A stretch of DNA of 64,000 bases from Dyadobacter subterraneus. Lineage in GTDB: Bacteria > Bacteroidota > Bacteroidia > Cytophagales > Spirosomataceae. Shown here piece after piece: positions 54,958 through 63,373 of the stretch (position 1 is the stretch's first letter; every line of letters begins with the position of its first letter). Position numbers and translations under genes: made by a program. Location: the NCBI RefSeq assembly GCF_015221875.1, contig NZ_JACYGY010000001.1, positions 2,356,001-2,420,000 of the forward strand. The letters are read 5' to 3'. The notes beneath the pieces are model-generated. The model did not search any database and was not told the DNA's origin. It saw only the letters and a list, made by a program, of their open reading frames with translations.

Positions 54958-55329
54958 ATGTTTGAATTTCTTTATGAGCTGCTTTGCGGACAAAATCCGG
55001 ATCCCATTTTTGCAACAGACATTTATCCTTTTGTAGGTTTGTTTACATTGGTTTTTGCCTTTGTTTTCACGCTTGTATTTTACATAATTTTGGGAAGAAG
55101 CAGGCCAATCTGGGACAAAACCGTGCACTGGGTGATCACAATGATCATTTTGCTGATCATCGCTTTTGGCTTTGCCTATAATCACGCGCAGACAGTTACG
55201 GAAGAGGAGGAGAATTCTTTCTTCTACACTTTTGCAATGGTCAACACGCTCTACGCGTTTATTTACTACATCCTGTTTTCAATCTTGTTGAAAAGATTCT
55301 CAATTTTCGCCAAGCGCACTCCCTTTTAA
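54958..55329 (+). CDS. Small three-helix membrane protein
   Basis: 123 residues with helices at about 24-47, 58-78 and 90-112 and a short acidic loop TVTEEEENSFF. It starts five bases after the vWA-like gene and ends 21 bases before the tubulin-like gene, so it is surely co-transcribed. No family recognised. A plausible membrane anchor for the cytoplasmic partners. Confidence 0.7.
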   Translation: MFEFLYELLCGQNPDPIFATDIYPFVGLFTLVFAFVFTLVFYIILGRSRPIWDKTVHWVITMIILLIIAFGFAYNHAQTVTEEEENSFFYTFAMVNTLYAFIYYILFSILLKRFSIFAKRTPF

Positions 55330-55350
55330 CCCGTCGATTTAGCACAGATT

Positions 55351-56847
55351 ATGCCTACAAGAAATACGTTTGTTTTTGGAATTGGAGGAACAGGGGCGAG
55401 GATCGTTCGCTCGCTGACAATGCTGCTTGCGGCTGGTACAAAACTTAATGATACAAATAAAATCATCCCCATCATTATTGATGTGGATGCCGATAATGCA
55501 GATACGAGCCGTGCGTTGGCAGCGCTTAAAACCTATAAATATATACGCTCACACGGTTACAGTAACACCGAAGAAATTCGAGACGGATTCTTCAATGCGA
55601 ACCTGAATACACTGAGTTCTATCACGCCTGAAAATGATTATTCAGAAGGTTTGGATGATTCCTTTCAGCTGCAATTTGAAAATCTGGAAAAGTCGTTCAT
55701 CGAATACCTTGATCCAAGAGGTGAGCTCGTAGGCGATATCAATATGGATTTGCTGGAAGCACTTTATGATAATTCCAGTCACGACGATCCGAATACGGAA
55801 CTGAACCTGAAATTAAACCAGGGTTTTAAAGGAAATCCCAATATCGGTTCCGTTGTTTTTAATAACCTTTCCAATACCAAGGAATTTAAATTTGTACTGA
55901 AAAGTATCGGCGAAAATGACCGGATTTTTATTGTCAGCTCCATTTTCGGAGGAACAGGTTCTTCCGGGTTTCCGCAGCTGGTGAAACTGCTGCAACAGGA
56001 AGAAAAGCTGCGCGGAAATAAATATGGAGCACTTACAGTAATGCCGTATTTCAACGTGACCGATGATAGTAAAAGTGCTATCAATTCGGACATGTTTAAT
56101 TCCAAAACCGAAGCGGCACTTTCTTATTATCTCAAATACCTGAATGGTAAAATCAACTGTTTTTACCAGTTATGGGACCGTCCGTTAAAACAATATGAAA
56201 ACAAACAAGGCGGGATCGAGCAGAAAAACAGCGCGCATTTAATAGAATTAATTGGAGCCACTGCCATCATCGATTTTGTTAACAAACCGGATGGAAATTT
56301 CGCTTCAAAAGGTCAGACGCAGTATTTTGATTTTGGAATAAAAAAGGAGGATCAGGTTATAGACATCAGGCATTTCTATCCAAACACTGCCATAACGGTT
56401 ATGGAACCGCTGACGCTTTTGACTTATGCGATGAAAGTTTATCTGGAAACAATTCCAGACATGCGTAACGAAGCTTTTTACAAGGAATTAGACCTGGGTG
56501 ATAAAATTCCAAACAATGCATTTTATCAAAATCTCACCGCTTTCTTTTCGGTGCATTACAAAAACTGGCTGGTGGAAATGTCAGGAAACGAGCGAACATT
56601 TCAACCTTTCAACCTGACGCAGGATTTGAATGCTTTGGTGCGGGAAAAACCGATTGAGGTAAAAAAAGTGCTTGGGATCGTAACCAAGCCGGGAATTTCA
56701 GAAGCGTTTCTGAAAACTGAACTTGGAAAACTGGAAGATGAATTAAAGAAAAGTATTCCCGATCAGGACAAACGTTTCTTTAAACTGCTCAACCGTATTT
56801 CTATGGAATGTTACAAAAAACTGGAAGCACTTCCATCCATGATCTAA
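55351..56847 (+). CDS. Tubulin/FtsZ-superfamily GTPase-like protein
   Basis: 498 residues, cytoplasmic. The N-terminus has the nucleotide-binding loop FGIGGTGARIVRSL (9-22), then IIDVDADNADTSRA (42-55). The tubulin signature follows: IVSSIFGGTGSSGFPQLV (194-211), where GGTGSSG matches the GGGTG[S/T]G loop. This combination defines tubulin-like proteins rather than ordinary Rossmann enzymes. It probably matches the Tubulin_2-type group of prokaryotic tubulin-like proteins. The C-terminal 250 residues are helical. It sits 11 bases before an actin/Hsp70-like gene. Whether it polymerises cannot be read from the sequence. Confidence 0.82.
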   Translation: MPTRNTFVFGIGGTGARIVRSLTMLLAAGTKLNDTNKIIPIIIDVDADNADTSRALAALKTYKYIRSHGYSNTEEIRDGFFNANLNTLSSITPENDYSEGLDDSFQLQFENLEKSFIEYLDPRGELVGDINMDLLEALYDNSSHDDPNTELNLKLNQGFKGNPNIGSVVFNNLSNTKEFKFVLKSIGENDRIFIVSSIFGGTGSSGFPQLVKLLQQEEKLRGNKYGALTVMPYFNVTDDSKSAINSDMFNSKTEAALSYYLKYLNGKINCFYQLWDRPLKQYENKQGGIEQKNSAHLIELIGATAIIDFVNKPDGNFASKGQTQYFDFGIKKEDQVIDIRHFYPNTAITVMEPLTLLTYAMKVYLETIPDMRNEAFYKELDLGDKIPNNAFYQNLTAFFSVHYKNWLVEMSGNERTFQPFNLTQDLNALVREKPIEVKKVLGIVTKPGISEAFLKTELGKLEDELKKSIPDQDKRFFKLLNRISMECYKKLEALPSMI

Positions 56848-56858
56848 ATTTCAAAGCC

Positions 56859-59800
56859 ATGTCTTCATACATTTTTAGAAAATATCCGGGTTATAATCCC
56901 AACGAAATACAAGATTGGAGCCAAAGCACAGGGATTGATCCTGCCAGTTTTGATCCTGAAAATATAGCTTTTGGCAGAGGTGCGTCCAAGGCGGGAACAT
57001 CCATTCCGTCGCCCATGGCAAGACTTGAACTTTTTGATACCGCCTTTCAAATCGTCGCTTCGGACCGCGGAAATCTGGATGGGAATACGATTTACCACCA
57101 ATTGGTATCAGATTGTCTGGATGTTTTTCAGCTTTTGTTTAATGCGAAAAATTCGGAGATAGGTCCCGGCAAAAAGATCTGGTTCAAGGAATGGAAAGTG
57201 CAGGAAAATATTGGCAGACTGAAAGAAAGAGGAAAAGATCATCCGCATAATCTGCTGGCCAAATCGCTTGAACAGATTTTCAATGATAGAGACAGCGGCA
57301 GATTTTCGGAAATGGACAGTCTGTTCCTGATTTTTTATGAAAATAAATTATTGGGTGGAACCTCGCCACTTTCGCTGTTTTTTACAACGCCAAACTGGGC
57401 AAGGTATATTAAGAATAATGATATCAAAACAGTTCCGCAGAGCGCTGACGGGAAGTTATTTTTCAGTAATGATTACCGGCCGCTTTACAAAAGAGACCAG
57501 GAATTCATTGAATATATCTACAAACTTTCACTTCAATTTAAACCAGCTTTTGCCAAAGCAGACGGTTTTCGAAAGTATCTTAACAAAACAGTAGACCGTT
57601 ATTTTTCAGAATTCAGACATCAGTTTCCTGAATATCAGCAGGCAGGAGCAAGTTTGATGGATAATGAATACAGCAAAATAAAAACGAATGTTGATGGTAA
57701 ATTTTTGACTGTCAACGGACTTTTCTTTTTCCATCAAAAAGAAGAAAAAGAGAAAGAAAAAATCAAATCGGTCAGTGACTTTATTATCCGCGCTACCGAA
57801 TCAAAATATAAGGATCAATACAACGATAAAAACGAGCAGCAGCTTGTTGAACCGCCATTGGTTTTGGTGGACGGGATGAATATTCCGGGAGATTACATGG
57901 AGAAAAATATTCCATGGAATTCATCGACAAGAGTTAAAGATTTTTATCATCGGGGCGTTCCTTTGTTTGAAAGGAAACTGCCGCAGGGAAATGGTTTGAC
58001 GACGGTTACTTATCCATTTCTTACCATTGACGATTTTCTGGAAGATGCGCTGGTAGAAATGCCTTTTAACATCAACAGAGGGAAATTCTATACTGGTTTT
58101 GGTGGAGATTTTAAATATCTGTTACCTGTCAGAAAGGAATATTTCAACTTCTTTAACCTGGCCGATTTGAAGAATAATCTGTCCATTGAAGTAAATGACG
58201 GACAGGTTACAGCAAATCTTAAAATACCTGTAAAAAACCGCAAAGGCGTTTCTGAAATCGTTTTTTCAAGAAAATATGAGAAAGGTAAATCCATTGTGGA
58301 GTACCGCTCAGATCTTGGGATTTTTCCTTTTTACCAGATTAGTGATTCCGATCCGAGATTAAAAGATCTGAATGATTATACCATTCTTTTGGCGGAAAGA
58401 AATGAAAGAATGACCCTTAAAAAATTGGAGTTTTATTCTTTCAAAAACTTTGCTTCCGATACTAAGAATCTTAATGCGACTGTGGATGAGCGCTCAACCT
58501 GGTCTGATATTAACGCGGGGAATTCGGGTTCAACATCAAGGTTTTATAAAATTAAAGAAGCTTTTGATTACATCCAGTTGGCCTACACGGATCCAAACGG
58601 AATTGATTCCGGAGGACTGATTATACCGAACTTCGAAACAAAAACTTTTAACAAAGATAATCTTACCAAAGCGTACACTTTCGCCATCGATTTTGGTACG
58701 TCCAATACACATATTGCCTACATGCAAAATGGGGAGGCATTGCCAAGGCCTTTCGATATCGGAGAGCCGGATCAGCAAATGGTACTGCTTAATGCGCCGG
58801 GACGAAATGAATCAGGCGGAAATAAATTTGACTCCTACGGGAATTCCGGCTGGATGGATTTGACCTTACGCCGTGAGTTTTTGCCGCCTGTTATGGGAGC
58901 CGGACAAAATATTTCCTATCCGTTCAAAACGGCAACCTGCGAAATTGTTTCATTCAATAACATCCAGAACAAGTCGCTTTTTAGTCACATCAATATTGGT
59001 TATTATATTGATCAGGAGGAAGTTCAGGCCAGTAACGTGAATTACACGACCAATTTGAAATGGTTGCTGGAAAACGATAATAATGATTCAAACAAGAGCC
59101 GGGTCAGTGCATTTTTAAAGCAGCTTCTACTTCAAATCAGGGCGAAAATAATCCTGAATTATGGGAATCCTGCGGATTTGAAAGTGGTCTGGTCGGTTCC
59201 GTTAAGTATGGAGCGCGGGATTAAATCTGAGCTTAGAAAAGTTCTGGACGGTGCTTTTAAGGATGTATTTAAAAATTCCGGCGCCAGATTGGTGGACCCG
59301 ATCCCAGAATCTGTCGCGCCATATTTCTTCCTTACAAAGTCGGACACCGACATTCAGGATACTGCCAACGTAGTAAATGTAGATATCGGCGGTGGAACGA
59401 CGGATGTGATGATGTTCATGGAATCTTCCGGTAACCGGACTGATAAATATTTAACGACATCTTTCCGATTTGCCGGTAGTGATATTTGGGGAAATGGGTA
59501 TCGTAACAAGTTAAAGGATAATGGTTTTATTAGGAATTATCTGGGCTACCAAAAGAAGAATTACATTAGTCCGAATGAAATAAAATATTTTAACAAAGTT
59601 AAGGACGATACAAATCTTAGCGCGGACGATCTTGTAAGCCTGCTTTTCCGTTATGACGATTTCAAATTCAGCGATTCCATCACAATCGGGAATCCGGATT
59701 TACTGATCATTCCTTATCTGCATTACAGCGCGATCATTTTCCATTTGGTGCAATTGATCGAGATAAAAGATTATCCTTTGCCGAGATATTTGTCTTTTAC

Positions 59801-60434
59801 AGGGAAAGGAAGTCAGTATATAAAACTGCTTTGCGGTGGAGATGAACGTGATCTTGAAGATTTTACCCGTCTTCTGATCAATGCCTATACATCAAAAACG
59901 CTTCAATCCGGATTTAAAATTCATCTTAATACGAATCCAAAGGAGATTACGGCCAATGGTTCGATTCTGTATGCGCTGGCTTCGGAAGATGAAAAGGATA
60001 AATATAGAAAAAACATGGATTTCATACATCCCGGTTTTGATCCGAAAACGAATGCTGAGCTGGAATTGAAGCTTTCAACGGGCACCGGGAAATTTAATAT
60101 TTCCGATACTTTTGAAATTGACAGTCCGCTGAATGTTGCGGTGCTTAACAATCTCAATGAGTTTTTGGAGAAAACACTCAGTAACCCGGAAATCTCTAAA
60201 TTCCTGAAAGACTTCAAAATAAACGGTCTTAAAGAATCACTAAGACTCTTGCAGTGGAACCATAATATCTTTAACGGTGAAGGTTTTATCTACGATAGCT
60301 ACCGGAAAGTTTTACAGGATCTGCATAAACAGGAAGGTGAAAACGAGATTTCAGAATCATTGTTTTTCTTCGCTTTAAAAGATGCCTTGTATCGTCTTTC
60401 AAAAAGTATAACAGAAATCAAACCAGTTGTTTAA
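56859..60434 (+). CDS. Giant protein with C-terminal actin/Hsp70-like ATPase domain
   Basis: The ATG at 56859 (MSSYIFRKYPGYNPNEIQDW) gives 1191 residues; an open frame from 56808 overlaps the tubulin-like gene. Residues 1-600 are an unrecognised region. The rest has the actin/Hsp70 ATPase landmarks: phosphate-1 FAIDFGTSNTHIAY (D611 onward), the VVWSVPLSMERG strand (about 772), phosphate-2 NVDIGGGTTDVMMF (D842 onward) and adenosine motif SFTGKGSQYIKLL (TGKGS at 981-985). It has no signal or membrane helix. It is co-transcribed with the tubulin-like gene and ends overlapping the next start by one base. Resembles SrfB-type large Hsp70-like proteins in architecture only. Confidence 0.82.
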   Translation: MSSYIFRKYPGYNPNEIQDWSQSTGIDPASFDPENIAFGRGASKAGTSIPSPMARLELFDTAFQIVASDRGNLDGNTIYHQLVSDCLDVFQLLFNAKNSEIGPGKKIWFKEWKVQENIGRLKERGKDHPHNLLAKSLEQIFNDRDSGRFSEMDSLFLIFYENKLLGGTSPLSLFFTTPNWARYIKNNDIKTVPQSADGKLFFSNDYRPLYKRDQEFIEYIYKLSLQFKPAFAKADGFRKYLNKTVDRYFSEFRHQFPEYQQAGASLMDNEYSKIKTNVDGKFLTVNGLFFFHQKEEKEKEKIKSVSDFIIRATESKYKDQYNDKNEQQLVEPPLVLVDGMNIPGDYMEKNIPWNSSTRVKDFYHRGVPLFERKLPQGNGLTTVTYPFLTIDDFLEDALVEMPFNINRGKFYTGFGGDFKYLLPVRKEYFNFFNLADLKNNLSIEVNDGQVTANLKIPVKNRKGVSEIVFSRKYEKGKSIVEYRSDLGIFPFYQISDSDPRLKDLNDYTILLAERNERMTLKKLEFYSFKNFASDTKNLNATVDERSTWSDINAGNSGSTSRFYKIKEAFDYIQLAYTDPNGIDSGGLIIPNFETKTFNKDNLTKAYTFAIDFGTSNTHIAYMQNGEALPRPFDIGEPDQQMVLLNAPGRNESGGNKFDSYGNSGWMDLTLRREFLPPVMGAGQNISYPFKTATCEIVSFNNIQNKSLFSHINIGYYIDQEEVQASNVNYTTNLKWLLENDNNDSNKSRVSAFLKQLLLQIRAKIILNYGNPADLKVVWSVPLSMERGIKSELRKVLDGAFKDVFKNSGARLVDPIPESVAPYFFLTKSDTDIQDTANVVNVDIGGGTTDVMMFMESSGNRTDKYLTTSFRFAGSDIWGNGYRNKLKDNGFIRNYLGYQKKNYISPNEIKYFNKVKDDTNLSADDLVSLLFRYDDFKFSDSITIGNPDLLIIPYLHYSAIIFHLVQLIEIKDYPLPRYLSFTGKGSQYIKLLCGGDERDLEDFTRLLINAYTSKTLQSGFKIHLNTNPKEITANGSILYALASEDEKDKYRKNMDFIHPGFDPKTNAELELKLSTGTGKFNISDTFEIDSPLNVAVLNNLNEFLEKTLSNPEISKFLKDFKINGLKESLRLLQWNHNIFNGEGFIYDSYRKVLQDLHKQEGENEISESLFFFALKDALYRLSKSITEIKPVV

Positions 60435-61645
60435 TGAAAAAGTGGGTGATTTTATTTGTGCTTTTGGTTTTGCAAATATCGGTAAAGGCTGAAAATGGAG
60501 CCGGTAAGCAAATTAAAGATGCGAAATTCCAGATTGTAAAGGCAACCATTGAGTTTTTGGCTTCGGATAAAGAAACGTTTAAGGAAGCAAAGGAAAAGCA
60601 ATGTATGAATTGTAAAGGTTATGAAGATCTTTTAAAATTCGTAGAAAAAAATAAGATCAAAAAAGCGGATGCGCTCATTGGCGACTGGAAAAAAGTTTCT
60701 GTGGATACGTCTTTTTCTAATTGGGAAAAAAGTATAGAGAAATTTAAAGATCGTGTCGTCAGCGATATTACATCCGGCTCAAAAAGTAAGCGCAAGAAGC
60801 TTTCCGGTTATTCTATTTATGAAGACAGGCTCAGCTCAATCATAGAAAATATTTCCATTTCTGAACCGATTGTAGATGTGCCCGATATTCAAAAAATTGA
60901 AGAAACACCAGAACCTGTTGTTGTACCAAAAGTAACGGAACCAGTAAAAATAATGTCAGAAAAATCTTCGGAATCAGCCAGCTTTTTTGCGTTTTTGCCA
61001 GACATTTCAAAAGATATGTCTTATGTTATTATCCTGCTTCTTTTGCTTGGAATCTTGTTTTTGTTATGGGTACTCCGTAATAAAAATCAGGAAATGGAAA
61101 GGAATGACAGAGCGCTGAAAGATCAGCTTCACAGAAACGGAAGCACGGAATGGCAATCGAAAAATATGAGTAACGAGCTCAAATCTGTTAAACAAAAACT
61201 GAAACAGGCAGAGGCTGAAATTGCGATTCTTCAGGATAATATCAGAGCTGAAATGGAAAGAAATGAAAGGCTTTCTGTTGTGCCGGAAATTGAAAAACCG
61301 GAAGAAGAAATTGCGGTACCTGTGCTGGAATCACCAATTAAATACGCCAGATATGCAGATCAGGGAGATGGGTTTTCTGTTCAGGAGTTACTGGAAGAAG
61401 AGGACAGTGAAACCATATTTGAGCTAACGATTTTATCTCCAAATACCGCTTCTTTTAAAATATCAAACAATCAAAATGCGCAGCGTTACGCGCTTTCAAA
61501 CTCTCCATACTTTCTTGGGAAAACAAGCCAGTATGATACATTTCCATCCGGTAACAGTTTGATTAATACGGATATACCTGGTGAATTAAAACTTCAAGGT
61601 AACAAATGGCTGATAGTGAAGCCTGTCCAGATCAGTTTTAGTTAA
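60434..61645 (+). CDS. Bitopic membrane protein with coiled coil, fifth operon gene
   Basis: 403 residues. A signal peptide (VILFVLLVLQISVKA) leads into a periplasmic helical domain (about 20-185) with a Cys-x-x-Cys pair (QCMNCKGYED, Cys 57 and 60). A membrane helix follows (196-215, SYVIILLLLLGILFLLWVL), then a cytoplasmic coiled coil (about 216-285) and a beta-rich C-terminal domain (about 310-403). Overlap TAATG with the actin-like gene. Topology suits a link between the periplasm and the cytoplasmic nucleotidases. No family recognised. Confidence 0.72.
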   Translation: MKKWVILFVLLVLQISVKAENGAGKQIKDAKFQIVKATIEFLASDKETFKEAKEKQCMNCKGYEDLLKFVEKNKIKKADALIGDWKKVSVDTSFSNWEKSIEKFKDRVVSDITSGSKSKRKKLSGYSIYEDRLSSIIENISISEPIVDVPDIQKIEETPEPVVVPKVTEPVKIMSEKSSESASFFAFLPDISKDMSYVIILLLLLGILFLLWVLRNKNQEMERNDRALKDQLHRNGSTEWQSKNMSNELKSVKQKLKQAEAEIAILQDNIRAEMERNERLSVVPEIEKPEEEIAVPVLESPIKYARYADQGDGFSVQELLEEEDSETIFELTILSPNTASFKISNNQNAQRYALSNSPYFLGKTSQYDTFPSGNSLINTDIPGELKLQGNKWLIVKPVQISFS

Positions 61646-61663
61646 CGGAAATATTCACAAATA

Positions 61664-63373
61664 ATGGCGTCAATAGAAAGTCTGAAACAGCAGTTGAAGG
61701 ATCTGCTGATTTTAAATCATGGAGATATCAAAATTACCGAATACCCCAATTTGGTATATGAGGGGAGAGAACTTGATTTTAATCTCGGACAGTTAAATCA
61801 GCTTATTCAACAGGTTTATACAGATATCGACTGGCGGCCTTATGAGATCATCAATACAAAACTTGAACTGGTTTTTAGAAAAGGCATTCTGTCCACAGAC
61901 CAGTTTGAAGAAATCGTTTCGCTTGTAGGCGGCACTATCAATAGAAATATCGTTGAGCAATATGTGGTTGCTGAAATAAGCAAAAGAGATTTTAAACCAC
62001 GTGAAATCAATCATGCCGACCCGCTCTCGATTCAAAATAAATGGATGACAGATTTGGTCTGGCTGGATTATAAGGAAAGTCTGATCGAAGTAGAGTGGCT
62101 TGGCGAGAAAGCCAGTTCTCTAAGCAAATTGGGTGATATCTCTTTCAACAATAAAGATGACGCGAAATATTTTTTAAGAAATGGAAATTACCTGCCTGGT
62201 CTGATCACTGCTTTAACAAAAAGCGCGTCGAAAGCGGATGAATTTGCCAGAATAATTGAAGATGAATTTGACTCGGAAAAGCGTTATTTACGGATTCTCT
62301 ACAAGTTGAATCCCCGTTTGCCGTTTCGGTTTGAAGATGAATTATATACCGAAGTTTCAGTTTTACTACAAAGTGCCTGCGAAACTCCAAGGGGATATCA
62401 GGCTTTACTGGAATCTTACCGAAAAGGGATACTTCAGATCTGGATCCAGGAAGCTGATCCCGTAGCAGCTTTAAATCTTTCTGCGCAATATGATCTTAAC
62501 AGCTTTCTGAGATTTATATATAAAACAGATTCTACGCTTCCATTTTTTGTTGAAAATCATCGTTTCTTAACGCCTGACGCATTGGCGGATTATGCAAAAA
62601 AAGATTTTTCAATCTGGCTTGCTGTTGCAGAATCCATGGCTGCTAAAAATATTCATGAATGGTTTATTGGTATTGGTAAGCAGGACTGGAATGATCAGAT
62701 AACAGATAGTTACGCATTTCTTTCGCATGCCGGATATTACACCGAACCGGAAATAAGGCTTGCGATGGTTCAAGCGTTATTTCACATTATCAACCTGCTT
62801 TCCGATAAGCCAAGACTCGCAATTGATCAGCAAAAAGTACAGCTTTTGTCCGTAAATGGGGGTGTTGTCTTAAACCATCGTATCAATATCAGGTTGATAA
62901 ATCAGGGCTATGTAAAAGTAAAACTGTACTTCAAATTCATAAAAGACGGAATTTCGCTGAGTAAGGACATTCTGGAATTTAACAATCTGGAAGGAAAGGT
63001 GAGTGAAAACATTGACATCATTATTGATACTTTTTTACTTCAAAAAGATCAGCTTTATAATCTGGAACTGGTGGTTTCCTCGGTTTATGAAGACATTGTC
63101 ATACCGGTTGAAATAAAAGTTATTTTCCCGAAGAAAGCCTATATCACCAAGCTTGTGCTATACGGTTTTATAACCGCATGTTACTTCGGCGGTTTAAGAT
63201 TTCTGCTTGGGATTTTTATAGATTATAACGGTTGGCTGGTGCATAATCCGAAAATTGGAAGACCGGATGATGTGATCGGCAATTCGCCGCTGTGGTCCTT
63301 TTTCGTATTTGCTATGTTTATTTTGGGAGGTATATTTTCTTTCAGTCTGGTTAAAAAATACGAGAAGATATGA
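61664..63373 (+). CDS. Large protein with two C-terminal membrane helices, sixth operon gene
   Basis: 569 residues. The first 380 are soluble and helical with repeated short motifs (SIWLAVAESMAAKNIHEW, RLAMVQALFHIINLLSDK). A beta-rich region follows (about 390-490). Two membrane helices close the protein (about 495-520 and 545-563), with a tail ending VKKYEKI. The absence of a signal puts the long N-terminus in the cytoplasm, where it may bind the tubulin- or actin-like partners. The stop overlaps the next start by four bases (ATGA). Confidence 0.7.
   Translation: MASIESLKQQLKDLLILNHGDIKITEYPNLVYEGRELDFNLGQLNQLIQQVYTDIDWRPYEIINTKLELVFRKGILSTDQFEEIVSLVGGTINRNIVEQYVVAEISKRDFKPREINHADPLSIQNKWMTDLVWLDYKESLIEVEWLGEKASSLSKLGDISFNNKDDAKYFLRNGNYLPGLITALTKSASKADEFARIIEDEFDSEKRYLRILYKLNPRLPFRFEDELYTEVSVLLQSACETPRGYQALLESYRKGILQIWIQEADPVAALNLSAQYDLNSFLRFIYKTDSTLPFFVENHRFLTPDALADYAKKDFSIWLAVAESMAAKNIHEWFIGIGKQDWNDQITDSYAFLSHAGYYTEPEIRLAMVQALFHIINLLSDKPRLAIDQQKVQLLSVNGGVVLNHRINIRLINQGYVKVKLYFKFIKDGISLSKDILEFNNLEGKVSENIDIIIDTFLLQKDQLYNLELVVSSVYEDIVIPVEIKVIFPKKAYITKLVLYGFITACYFGGLRFLLGIFIDYNGWLVHNPKIGRPDDVIGNSPLWSFFVFAMFILGGIFSFSLVKKYEKI

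Noticed and set aside
56808..56858. An upstream start for the actin-like protein overlapping the tubulin-like gene
   Set aside because: The ATG at 56859 follows the previous stop by 11 bases, matching the spacing of the other genes in the operon.
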